DNA from: Coemansia sp. RSA 922
Taxonomy: Eukaryota; Kickxellomycota; Kickxellomycetes; Kickxellales; Kickxellaceae
Length of the DNA: 10,676 nt
Assembly: GCA_027577415.1 (NCBI GenBank)
Contig: JANBQS010000898.1
Location: 1 to 10,676 of the forward strand
Direction: 5' to 3'
Part shown: positions 1 through 7,314 of the stretch, piece after piece
Layout: every line of letters begins with the position of its first letter
Position numbering within the stretch: position 1 is the stretch's first letter
Notes under the pieces: generated by a model
Told to the model about the DNA's origin: nothing
Database searches by the model: none
Seen by the model: only the letters and a program-made list of their open reading frames with translations
Translations under genes and position numbers: made by a program

Positions 1-63
1 GGTTTCGTCCAAATGCCGAATGCGAATCCGAGGACCATTGGGATCGTTTACGTGTCCATCCAT
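1..63 (-). CDS. 5' end of an unidentified protein-coding gene, truncated by the window edge
   Basis: The reverse strand has an ATG at 63-61 followed by 21 open codons to the window edge. The peptide begins MDGHVNDPNG and contains RIRIRHLDE. The start context CAAAAATGG is favourable, with A at -3 and G at +4, and an A/T-rich TATA-like stretch (about 72-84) lies just upstream. The alternating R-I-R-I strand close to the N-terminus followed by an acidic turn recalls the first strand of RPB3-like RNA polymerase subunits. Twenty-one residues are far too few to support that, so no product is assigned. The gene reads leftward, in the same direction as the two large genes further right, but 2 kb away from them. 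It could also be a chance frame. Confidence 0.4.
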   Translation of the reverse strand, partial: MDGHVNDPNGPRIRIRHLDET

Positions 64-885
64 TTTTGAAGCAAATATAAATATGAAGAAGAAGCGTAAT
101 TTGGCCAGCAAGCTAGAAAAAATAGGCTGGCAAACGAACACAGAAGTGTATTCTTCCAAAGTGGCGGAATTGCGATGATCAGCGGATTTTGATCCGATTA
201 ATTACTGTTGTCGCTTTACACCACGTGATCTTTGATGTTGATGCCCAAGTTTGGTACCTCTTTCTTCTTCTCAGGGTTCTGCAATTGCTTTATGTCTGTG
301 TACAAGTCCGATTTTTATTCATCGGCCACTAAGTCAACGCTACTTAATATAGAGTATCCGCATTGTATGAGGCAGAGGATTAGAGCTCTGGTTCTTGACC
401 TCCAGCGGCAATGAAGGAACTCAGTGAATACCTGTACACCTAATCCTTTTTTCATCTATTTCATGGGAGATACTCCAACTATTCTTTTACATTAAAACAA
501 CAGTTACGTAACTCTAGCAATTCTACAGGATGGGAAATGCGCAAAATCTTGACATAAATAACAACAGAAAGATGTGTAAAACCATTTGGAAAGAGGTAGA
601 AAAAAATGCGTTCGCGAAATAAGTAAAAACAATATTGACCACGAGGAGAGAAGCGTGTGTTGATCAATCACACTCAATCATCGATATTACGCCAGGCAAG
701 TAGTAGGACCCGAACCCAGAGCAGCAGGGTAAGAATTCGAAGGATCTCCAAGCACACATAACCCGGGAATATATGTGCGATTTAGAAACCACAACTATCG
801 TTACAACCACTACTACCGCCAACAATTGTTTGTAAGTTTACTTTAATATGGTATTTAAAGCACAATTTGGAAATATTAAATAAGT
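64..885. other. Intergenic stretch with no supported gene
   Basis: Open frames here are about 60 codons or shorter, overlap on both strands and show no recognisable motif. The DNA is A/T-rich and without obvious repeats. The left part presumably contains the promoter of the leftward gene at the window edge. The right part (about 820-885) is A/T-rich and directly abuts the LINE fragment, as expected for a 5'-truncated insertion, but no target-site duplication could be identified. Confidence 0.5.
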
Positions 886-1514
886 ATGTGTGACCAATTA
901 TCAGCACAGATCCAACGCTGGCACGACCGACGGCTCTCACTGTTTGGCTGTGAGCTCTTAGCAAACTCGGTCCTCATGGCAAAGCTCTGGTACACTGCGC
1001 GCACCACGTCATTCTCCGACTCCTTCTACACCCAAGTGACAGCCTGCCTACGCAAATTCATATGGAATGGGCGCCAATCGAAGGTAGAGTGGGGCGTCGT
1101 CATCCTGCCTAAAAACTAGGGTGTCCTCGGTCTCCTACCTCTTGAGAAGCAAACAAAAGTCATCTTTGCTCAGTTCACAGCAAACATGCTCCGCCAGAAG
1201 GATCCTCCCTAGTGGGCGGTCACAGCTCGATGGGTCTTCGACCAACAGCTGGGCCAAAAGAAATTGCACTCCTCTGACCTTCTCGCACTCACACAACCCA
1301 AGCGAATCCCGAAAGAGCTTACCTGTTTACTGAGACCCAGGGCAAGGGACCTGACGAGACCTTTAACAGATCCATCGAGTCTCTGCTTGGCTTACCTTTC
1401 GACCATTCAGCAGTGTACCTCCTTGTCGAGGTATCTGCGGCGACTCGGAAGAAGCTGCGGACAAACCAACTCTTCACTCTGGGTGACAGTTCCAAGCGTT
1501 CGCAAAGTCCTTAA
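886..1514 (+). mobile_element. Decayed non-LTR (LINE-type) retrotransposon, reverse transcriptase C-terminal part
   Basis: The plus strand encodes a recognisable segment from the end of a LINE reverse transcriptase (thumb/connection region). Seen are a W-x2-RRLSLFG-x3-LANSVLMAKLWY pattern, a hydrophobic run ending in KFIWNG, and a proline-containing ILPK followed by the remains of a G-x-LGLL-P-LE motif. This order is typical of L1/Tad-like elements just downstream of the catalytic palm; the palm itself, with its catalytic YxDD box, is missing, so the copy is 5'-truncated. In-frame TAG stops occur at 1117-1119 and 1210-1212, both in conserved positions. The reading frame then shifts near 1320-1335, where LFTETQGKGPDETFNRS continues to a stop at 1512-1514. 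The element is therefore inactive. Its 3' end is unclear: an open frame runs on to 1764, but no poly(A) tail or target-site duplication was found. Confidence 0.8.
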
Positions 1515-1747
1515 CTATCCGCCCGACACGGACAGACGCGCTGTGTGGGCACACGCTCAACTAGCTGGTGTTCCCCCTAGAAGCATATACGCCATGACAG
1601 GGGCGACGGACGATGACTTCCACAGAGGTGCTGCCGATAATACTGGTGAAAACATAAAGACATTATCAAATAGCGAGAACGGGAGCGAATATCGAGAGGC
1701 TATCCAAGTTGTGCTGGATTCAGCTGCTGAGGATCCAAACACCTCTC

Positions 1748-2025
1748 GCCATTATGGCGAATAGCTCAGGTCAGAACTTTGGCTGCAGCACAGCTCTTGC
1801 ATTTTGCAATTGCTGTAGTGCTCTAACTCGTTCGAACGACGCAAATGGTGAAGCCAAAGAGATAAAGAGTAAAAATATCGCACACTACAATTAGATTTGT
1901 CCCCGCGCTCAAGTTGCAAAAATGTTTCTTCTAATTTGAAAGTCCGCAGGTACTCTTTCGTCACCGCCACCAATTAATCAAAAAATACGAGTCCAACTAT
2001 TTTCTTTTCTCTTGGATTCGTATTT
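1748..2025. repeat. Segmental-duplication block A, copy 1 (3' flank of gene A)
   Basis: This aligns colinearly with 6640-6950. Shared landmarks are GCCATtAtG near the start, CTCTTGCATTTT, GATAaAGA followed by CACACTac, TGTCCCCGcGCtCAAG, the CCACCA-type stretch near 1970 and a TTTTCTT run at the end. Divergence is substantial, clearly more than in the promoter block. A 73-codon minus-strand open frame (1752-1973) lies here, but the counterpart in copy 2 contains stops, so I treat the block as non-coding flank. It marks the left boundary of the duplicated unit, because the LINE remnant to its left has no counterpart beside copy 2. Confidence 0.6.
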
Positions 2026-2119
2026 TGTTTCCTTCACAGTAGTAAATGTCAATTTTCTCTAGTCTTCCGTTAGAGCTATTGAAGCAATTTTTTTGTCGTA
2101 CGAGGAATAGTAAAGTTTT

Positions 2120-2125
2120 TTTATT
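2120..2125 (-). terminator. AATAAA polyadenylation signal of gene A
   Basis: An AATAAA on the reverse strand begins only 2 nt after the TAA stop of gene A (2130-2128). It sits in the string ACAAATAAAA, which is repeated exactly downstream of gene B (7315-7320). In both places it is followed by a CTTTAC string. Position and conservation between otherwise diverged flanks support a 3'-end signal; actual cleavage is inferred. Confidence 0.5.
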
Positions 2126-2127
2126 TG

Positions 2128-3762
2128 TTACTCAGATCGAATCTGAAAACAGTTTGCTATCTGCCTTAAGCGCTCTGCTGTGTGTTGGTCAACACTGTTG
2201 TCTGCAATTGCAAAGAGGCCCTTGCAAAGTGCCTTGAAGTCGTCTGCATCGAGTGCGTTGTCGACACCTAACAACAGTCTGCAAGTAGCACTCTTTTCAA
2301 GCACCCACACGGCTACTTCGCCTGTGGGGTCAGTGCGGTCGCCATTTTCATCCACGGGACACTCGTTAGTGTAGTAGTTTCTGCACTGCGTCGCTAACTC
2401 CAACAAGCCTTGGGCTCCGCGGCCCTGGGTGATGTGGTTGCAGAGGCTCTGCACCCATTCTCTTACCATGTCTGAAATATCCACTAACTTCATCCGTCCC
2501 ACCCCGCGTCTCGTGGCCACCATGAGCTCGGTTAGGCTTTTCGATGTCGTCCTTTTGAATATCCTGTCCAAGACTGGACCTGACATTTGTGCTAGTCGTA
2601 GCGCGCATAGTTTTGCTAAAACATAGCACAGACGAGGGCCTAGCACTACCGCCCGCGGTTGTCCCACCAGTCCTAGTTGCTGTAGTGGGGTTTGGCGTGG
2701 TGTCTCGGAATCGATGTCGTCGCAACGCAGAAGAGTTAACCCGGCCAATTCTGGCAGGTCATTCTTCGTGGTCCGAGTTGGCCAGCGTGCCAGGCCTTCC
2801 AGTTTGGCCAGCTGTCGGACAACCCTCCAAGGCTTGATGCCCTCAGGTATCAATTGGCGACTCGTGGCGAGATTGTACATGTCGGCCAAGACACCAACGT
2901 CGATAATGATGAATGGGCGGGCAAGCGCTAACAGCTGCCTGCCTGTAACAACTTCACTCGAGTCACCACCTAAAATAGCCGATGGTTCGCTAGCGACTTG
3001 GTCGCATCGCGGGCGTTTGAAGGCAGGCGAGAGTTTCGCCGACCCATCAGCTGGAGCTCTGGTACTTGGACCTGGGTCAGTACGAGCCGCGTTGCTTGAG
3101 CCTACGACTGTATTAGGAGAGTCGGCACCCATAGAAGCAATGTGTGAAGATGCACCATATGGAGATGTGCTGCGTGAAGATGGGCTGCACGAAGTTGAGC
3201 CGCGTGAAGATGTACCGCGTGAAGATGCGCCACCCGGAGATGAGCCGCCCAGAGATGCGCCACCCGGAGATGAACCACGTGAAGATTCGCCGTGTTGAGA
3301 TGCGCCGCCCGTTGCAACACTGTGTAGGGCAGTGTCAGTGTGAACTGTAGCATTAGGATAATCGTCGTCGCCCCAAGCAATGCTGTCAGTCAGCACATCG
3401 TTGCTTTCCAGAGGATTATCGTCACTCGATTCTGCGCCATCCGGAGCGGATAGTGTATTCACCAGTTGTAACTTGTGCTCTTGTCTGCTTGCTCGTTTGG
3501 CGATCTTTGTGATTTTGCACCGCTGGCCATCCAGCATGCGCTGCTGCTTGTCGATTGTCCGCTGGAGTTGGGCGATTTTTTCGTCGCGCTCTGTGAGTAT
3601 GTGCTCAAGTCGATCGATGGTGTCCTGCTGCATGACGTTGGCGCGCTCAAGTTCAGCGATAGTGCGGTTTTTGCCGCCGAGTTCCTGAGCAGCTGCTAGT
3701 ATCACCGACTCTGTTCTGCTCGCAGCAGGGACTACAGGCATGTTGTTTATGTTGCTGTTCAT
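2128..3762 (-). CDS. Gene A: coiled-coil protein with Gly/Ser repeat linker and conserved C-terminal domain, unknown function
   Basis: This is a 544-aa protein encoded without visible introns. Residues about 31-100 form a heptad-rich coiled coil (DRLEHILTERDEKIAQLQ region), suggesting di- or oligomerisation. Residues 111-245 are low complexity: an acidic stretch, then eleven pentapeptides (153-207, consensus G-[AST]-S-[SP]-[RG]). A short basic KRPR (249-252) could be a nuclear localisation signal. Residues about 270-540 are a conserved, mostly helical region shared with gene B. It contains PFIIIDVGVLADMY (283-296), RQLIPEG, AVVLGPRL (371-378), IFKRTTSKSL (401-410), an MKL-x4-DMVREWVQ helix, a C-x-N-x-Y-x3-C motif (460-468), and VDQHTAERLRQIANC near the end. 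The start is the first ATG after a stop and lies 90 bp from a TATA box. I do not recognise the family. The architecture resembles self-associating nuclear or DNA-binding proteins; that is inference. Confidence 0.85.
   Translation of the reverse strand: MNSNINNMPVVPAASRTESVILAAAQELGGKNRTIAELERANVMQQDTIDRLEHILTERDEKIAQLQRTIDKQQRMLDGQRCKITKIAKRASRQEHKLQLVNTLSAPDGAESSDDNPLESNDVLTDSIAWGDDDYPNATVHTDTALHSVATGGASQHGESSRGSSPGGASLGGSSPGGASSRGTSSRGSTSCSPSSRSTSPYGASSHIASMGADSPNTVVGSSNAARTDPGPSTRAPADGSAKLSPAFKRPRCDQVASEPSAILGGDSSEVVTGRQLLALARPFIIIDVGVLADMYNLATSRQLIPEGIKPWRVVRQLAKLEGLARWPTRTTKNDLPELAGLTLLRCDDIDSETPRQTPLQQLGLVGQPRAVVLGPRLCYVLAKLCALRLAQMSGPVLDRIFKRTTSKSLTELMVATRRGVGRMKLVDISDMVREWVQSLCNHITQGRGAQGLLELATQCRNYYTNECPVDENGDRTDPTGEVAVWVLEKSATCRLLLGVDNALDADDFKALCKGLFAIADNSVDQHTAERLRQIANCFQIRSE
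3143..3307. repeat. In-frame 15-bp minisatellite, 11 units, inside gene A
   Basis: Eleven contiguous 15-bp units exactly fill 165 bp. On the plus strand the consensus is approximately CGTGAAGATGCGCCG, with scattered substitutions and no indels. The period is a multiple of three, so each unit encodes one pentapeptide of gene A (residues 153-207) and unit gain or loss would keep the frame. Several other frames on both strands are also open here simply because of the periodicity. Gene B has no counterpart of this tract. Confidence 0.9.
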
Positions 3763-3813
3763 GGTTAAATAAGTGAAGATATGTCAATGTGAAGTGAAGT
3801 GCAAAGTTAAAGC

Positions 3814-4014
3814 AAAGGAATTGGAGTATGTATGTGGGGGAAGATGGCGCTGTTTATATACACAAGTGAATAGGTAGTTTGTCTTTGGCAAATATGTTGG
3901 CAGCTCCCGCCAGCAACGCCGCAATTCCAATTTCGGCACTGTGATGTTGCCTCTACCCATTATGAGGGAGCCGACAGACCCACGGCAACCATCCGTCACA
4001 CTGAATGGCAACAT
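3814..4014 (-). promoter_or_regulatory. Promoter block of gene A, about 90% identical to the promoter of gene B
   Basis: This block matches 8784-8984 over exactly the same length (201 bp) with no net indel and about 21 substitutions by hand count. Positions 3874-3933 have no mismatch to 8844-8903. On the gene's strand the block contains, from far to near, TTGGAATTG, GGCGGGAG, a pair of TGCCAA-type half sites 12 bp apart, and the TATA box. The location immediately upstream of both ATGs indicates a shared promoter/upstream activating region. Which proteins bind it cannot be told from the sequence. Confidence 0.7.
3853..3860 (-). promoter_or_regulatory. TATA box of gene A
   Basis: TATATAAA followed by CAG lies on the reverse strand, 90 bp upstream of the gene A start codon. 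The same octamer followed by CAG occurs at the matching position upstream of gene B. This spacing fits a short 5' leader in a eukaryotic gene. Confidence 0.7.
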
Positions 4015-4259
4015 GTGCATGAACGACATGTGTGAGTCTGGCAACAAGGACACACAATCGCAGGCAGGTTGCCTAAAAAAGTATTGTGGCTGGCCCAACA
4101 CACCAAATTCTAATTTGGAAAAAAGGCCTGCTGCAGGCGAAATAAACAAAGCCGATGCTTTTTTATTTTTAATTGTGTAAAGGGGGTGGAAAAGGTCAGG
4201 GGCACTTACACTCACTGGTGCCTCTCTTTTCAGCCTTGCCTCAGAAACTAATAGCTGGG
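4015..4259. other. 245-bp segment present only in unit 1
   Basis: The surrounding blocks continue directly into one another in unit 2: CAACAT followed by TCAAAAAGAG at 8979-8991. In unit 1 these are separated by this segment, which ends just before ATTCAAAAGAG. It is either an insertion in unit 1 or a deletion in unit 2. ACATGTG occurs twice near its left end. No terminal inverted repeats or target-site duplication were found and no coding frame is convincing. It lies upstream of the TATA box of gene A and so could alter its regulation. Confidence 0.6.
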
Positions 4260-4438
4260 ATTCAAAAGAGGCCACTAGTTATCCGGCATTAACCAGCACT
4301 TCCTTGACATGTGTGGGGCTTTGGTAAGATAATATGTATATTAAAGTCATGTATGTTACAGGCGACAAATGTTTATTTCCCAATAGAAACTGCCTGTCAA
4401 GCGCCAAACGTCCCCATGTGCTTTCATCCAATGCAGGA
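4260..4438. repeat. Segmental-duplication block D, copy 1 (distal upstream region of gene A)
   Basis: This aligns with 8985-9164. Shared strings include CATTAACCAGCACTTCCTT, GATAATATGTATATTAAAG and ACTGCCTGTCAAGCGCCAA. Identity is high and comparable to the promoter block. It has no coding potential shared by both copies, so the conservation is of non-coding DNA. Confidence 0.75.
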
Positions 4439-5239
4439 TATTGCTTTTGCACATATCGAATCCCAAGGCATCCTTGCGTACATTAATCGGAGACACCCTT
4501 CCAAAGGCACAGCTCTTTAGGCGTTGCTGACCATCGGAATCACCGAAAGCATGACATTACCTTGATGCAGAGCAGATCGGAAATGAGTGCAAGTGCAGAG
4601 CAGCCGCCGGCATTGTTCGGTGCATTGGGAGATGCATTTTTCGTCTCAAGGGTGTACCTTTTTTGCCGATCTGGTGTGGCATGCTGTTTTTCGTTGTGTG
4701 AACTTAGAGCTCCGCTAGTGTAAAAACCCCAGAAAAAAAAAACAATTGTTATTGGCAATAACTAAAAATAGCAATTCGGCGGCACAAGCAGCAAGGCGAG
4801 ATGGATGGAATGTGGTGTCGCTGGATACCCATTCTGCGACATGCATATTGCAACATAGAAATAGTACATGTGCCCACTTTTCTAATTCCCTTGCTGGCAG
4901 GCTTTGGCAAGCACCTGCAAGGAATCCCAACCCGTCTACCTGGAGTGGCTGTGGCCATTGCATCGCATGGTCAGCATGCGATTTGGCTCGGGTCCTGATG
5001 CTTTATTTGTCTTCACTTGCATCGTGAAGTGGCATCTATGCACCTTTTCTAAAAAAAGTCCGCACTCTATGCCAACGCATAGTTTATGATGGCGCCTCTT
5101 TCTTTTTTACATTTTTATTGACGATGGCAGGTATCTTCCGTTTTCAAAAATGGAGCGACAATGGACACCCACTTTGGCCAGATAGCTGTCAGACGGCCTA
5201 GACACCCACACAATCTAAAAATGCATGTCGACAAGGCAG
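4439..5239. other. Degenerate upstream sequence of unit 1, no supported gene
   Basis: Positions about 4454-4515 weakly resemble the truncated end of pseudogene C (9207-9260): a CGAATcCcAAGgCATCC-like string, then an attaat/ttatta GGA string, then CAAAGGCAC. Positions about 4655-4790 align with 10263-10400 (shared GCCGATCTGG, a run of A's, and TATTGGcaAT). The match can be followed weakly to about 4970, where GGCTGTGGCCATTG meets TTGCTGTAGCCATTG near 10612. Several overlapping frames on both strands are open between 4715 and 5027, but they shadow one another and show no motif. Confidence 0.45.
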
Positions 5240-5497
5240 TCAAGCTACTAGGACCAGCAGCCTCGGCACAAGATATGGCCGCTCTGAAGCAATGAGTTGC
5301 AAATGCACCTTGGCCAAGATCAAATCGCACACCAATATGCGCATTAGGAAGATCGCGTAAGAAACACCCAGGGTCATGCCATGAGAAGGAGCAATGGCTG
5401 TAATAGAGAGTCCAAGAAGTAAAGCCATAGGTCCCAGTCGCTTTGTTTCTATGAGCTGCTGCGCACAGACCTCATAATTGAATGTGTTGTTGCCAAT
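5240..5497 (-). pseudogene. Eroded multi-pass membrane protein fragment, possibly CDP-alcohol phosphotransferase-like
   Basis: The reverse strand is open for 85 codons, beginning GNNTFNYEV after an isoleucine. The residues include GPMALLLGLSITAIAPSH, a hydrophobic helix (YAIFLMRILVCDLILAKV) and a following SERPYL. A second hydrophobic frame just upstream on the same strand (5585-5502, MPSISALLGMEILTLLLF, then FIIVIFLGGQ) ends at a stop. The order of membrane segments and the LAKV-x5-A-x-SE-x2-YL pattern recall the C-terminal half of choline/ethanolamine phosphotransferases. The catalytic CDP-alcohol phosphotransferase signature is not seen anywhere nearby, so at best this is a relic. The family suggestion is an impression without any alignment; an unrelated membrane protein is equally possible. 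Confidence 0.3.
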
Positions 5498-5622
5498 TTA
5501 TTTACTGACCTCCTAAAAAGATGACTATAATAAATAACAAAAGAGTCAATATCTCCATTCCTAAAAGTGCTGATATGGACGGCATAATGACAAATATTTT
5601 TTGTTGTGGTTCTCGCCCATAG

Positions 5623-6028
5623 ACTCACAATTTATCTGGGCTAAACATTGAGTTCCAGTCTCGTAGGAGAGTTATGGACCTAGCGTTTGCTATCCTACAC
5701 ATGACAGAGTTCCTATTACCAGAGTGGAAGGCCAATAAAGATGCTAGCGCTAGATATCGCAAAAGCCTAGGACAGAATCTCATTAAAGCTTTTGCTTACA
5801 TCACTTGCGCACTGATCATAAGCCTCATGTGGTCGCAGCCCTTGGGCTGACTGAAAGCTATACCCAGTGCTGCAGCTTGTGTCAGGGAGACGCATTTCCC
5901 CTTTGCTCAAGCTCTTTGTTTATGATACTCTATTAGGTAAACTGAACTATGAATTATATGCTACACACTACCCTGCCAGCCGCTGGCTTGCCACACTCCC
6001 GGAGCTTCTATGGATGCTACAGCCATGA
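5623..6028 (+). pseudogene. Possible decayed gene in two plus-strand frames, unidentified
   Basis: Plus-strand frame 5623-5850 is open for 75 codons and contains RRRVMDLAFAILHMTEFLLPE and SLGQNLIKAFAYITCALI. It ends at TGA 5848-5850. A second open frame shifted by one base (5855-6028, 57 codons) contains GRRISPLLKLFVYDTLLGKL and SRWLATLPELLWM. Both have a protein-like mix of charged and hydrophobic residues, and together they would read as one amphipathic or membrane-associated polypeptide with a frameshift. A vague likeness of the first part to peroxin PEX16 (T-E-x-LL followed by K, R and an I-K-A helix) was noted but is not sufficient for naming. The opposite strand is also partly open here, so this may be chance. 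Confidence 0.22.
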
Positions 6029-6241
6029 CCGAAGACTTGGTGCTGATAGCTGATAGCCGTGATAAATTGTAAATAGAAGCTCATTACTAAAAAAAAATTG
6101 GTGCGACGGTGTCAGAATCGAGGTCAACACTGGCAAAACAACTCAGTCACCTACCAAGGTCACCTACAAGTTGAGTCGTCATAGAGTGTCCCATGCCTGT
6201 ATGAGCGACCACCATCCCTACGTTTGCTATCGGAGCTGCCT

Positions 6242-6568
6242 CTATGGACCTGCGCTCCCTCTATTCCCCTCTGCTGGGCCGACTTTGGGGCTTAGTAGTT
6301 GTTGGCTTCCCCACGGGTGGACAAGTACTCTTGCCTCTCGATCAGTCTCTGCACTTGCTGCCAGTTTAGCGATGTCTCTTTTGTAGAATATATCAGCTAT
6401 ATTGTCCACCAGGAACAGTCCGGCGACTGGCTCTTGCATGGTCACTGACCATTTGAGTACTTTGTACACCACATATTCCTTGATCCTCGGTTACCATTTG
6501 CTCTTGCCCATATAGGGCTCAAATAAAACAACTTCATCATCAATATATGAGAATTGAAACCCCACCAT
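6242..6568 (-). pseudogene. Fragment of an unidentified gene with one in-frame stop
   Basis: A single reverse-strand frame of 109 codons runs from ATG 6568-6566 to TAG 6244-6242 and is interrupted only by TAA at 6493-6491. The first part reads YIDDEVVLFEPYMGKSKW. After the stop come KEYVVYKVLKWSV and GLFLVDNIADIFYKRDIAKL. Aromatic and charged residues are distributed as in a folded protein. Near the 3' end a different frame continues with a Lys/Arg/Ser/Gly-rich stretch, suggesting a later frameshift. The family is not recognised. It lies just left of unit 2 of the duplication and has no counterpart left of unit 1. Confidence 0.3.
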
Positions 6569-6639
6569 TTAACAATATGCTACTATCGCTAATAATTGTC
6601 ACGCTGAGATGGGACTTAGGAATAGCACCTAAATGGACT

Positions 6640-6950
6640 GCCATAAGTGATGACAGCTCTCAGGACCAGTTGCCAATTCTGACTGCAACATGGCTCTTGC
6701 ATTTTACACCCAACGTCGAGCATGTCTGTATGTACTGGAGTGATATTACTTGGTCAAGACGACACAGCTGATAAATCGGAGGAGATAGAGAATGTGATTA
6801 TCACACACTGCCTTTTAGTTCTGTCCCCGTGCCCAAGATGTAAAGTAATTTTTTTCCATTTCTAAATCCCAAGGTGATCTTTGGCCACCACCACACTTTA
6901 ACAAAAAGAAAACCCTGAGTCAGCTGTTTTCTTATCTCCAGTATTTGTTG
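6640..6950. repeat. Segmental-duplication block A, copy 2 (3' flank of gene B)
   Basis: This is the counterpart of 1748-2025, with the same order of landmarks: GCCATaAgtG, GGCTCTTGCATTTT, GATAgAGA, CACACTgc, TGTCCCCGtGCcCAAG and a TTTTCTTaTCTC string. Substitutions and small indels are frequent, in contrast to the near-identical promoter blocks at the other end of the genes. Confidence 0.6.
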
Positions 6951-7314
6951 AGATTAGACGGTACAGTGCTCAAGCACACACTCAGGCTACATACAGGCAC
7001 TGATCCTGCTGATCGTGACTCAGAGAAAGGCCATTCATTAGAGAACTTGTAGTGATAAGCTTATTATCAGATGTTGTAATGCACCAAGGAGTATTTAAAG
7101 GCAAGGCAGTACCCCAAGCACGCCGGCTGGAAATACTCCTTAGCGAAAAAATAATTTCTATTATGCCACTTCTTTATTCCTACTCTTGACAGATTCACTT
7201 TTTGTTTCTTTTTTATAGTAAGCTCTAATTTGCTCTATATTTTATAGCCTCGCGTTCAAAGCTAGAACTGGTAAGTATACCCTTATTTGTTATCCCAAGA
7301 GGAAAGGTAAAGCT
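6951..7314. other. A/T-rich spacer specific to unit 2
   Basis: In unit 1 the distance between block A and the AATAAA of gene A is about 95 bp; here it is about 360 bp. The extra sequence has no coding frame. Its only distinct structure is the inverted repeat at 7086-7141. It may be an insertion in unit 2 or a loss in unit 1. Confidence 0.4.
7086..7141. repeat. 11-bp perfect inverted repeat with 34-bp loop
   Basis: AAGGAGTATTT at 7086-7096 is the exact reverse complement of AAATACTCCTT at 7131-7141. The RNA or single strand could form a hairpin with an 11-bp stem. It could also be the ends of a very small non-autonomous element, but no flanking duplication is visible. Confidence 0.55.

Noticed and set aside
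695..735. tRNA-like T-arm (GGGTTCGGGTCC on the minus strand)
   Set aside because: The flanking bases do not pair into a T stem and no acceptor, D or anticodon arms could be placed.
1264..1764. 166-codon plus-strand frame as an independent gene
   Set aside because: It starts with a non-ATG codon and its first part is the continuation of the LINE frame; homology then moves to another frame, so the rest is chance or relic.
1752..1973. 73-codon minus-strand frame in block A
   Set aside because: The equivalent region of unit 2 contains stops and shifts, so no purifying selection is visible.
2714..3380. Long open frames on the plus strand and in the other minus-strand frame across gene A
   Set aside because: They arise from the 15-bp periodicity and the G/C-rich coding sequence. 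Only the 544-aa frame is conserved in gene B.
4178..4233. Intron-like GT...CTCTTTTCAG segment on the plus strand
   Set aside because: No convincing exon lies on either side and no branch-point context stands out; it falls in the 245-bp segment absent from unit 2.
4715..5027. Overlapping open frames on both strands
   Set aside because: Four frames are open together, none has a motif, and the weak unit-2 counterpart does not keep any of them.
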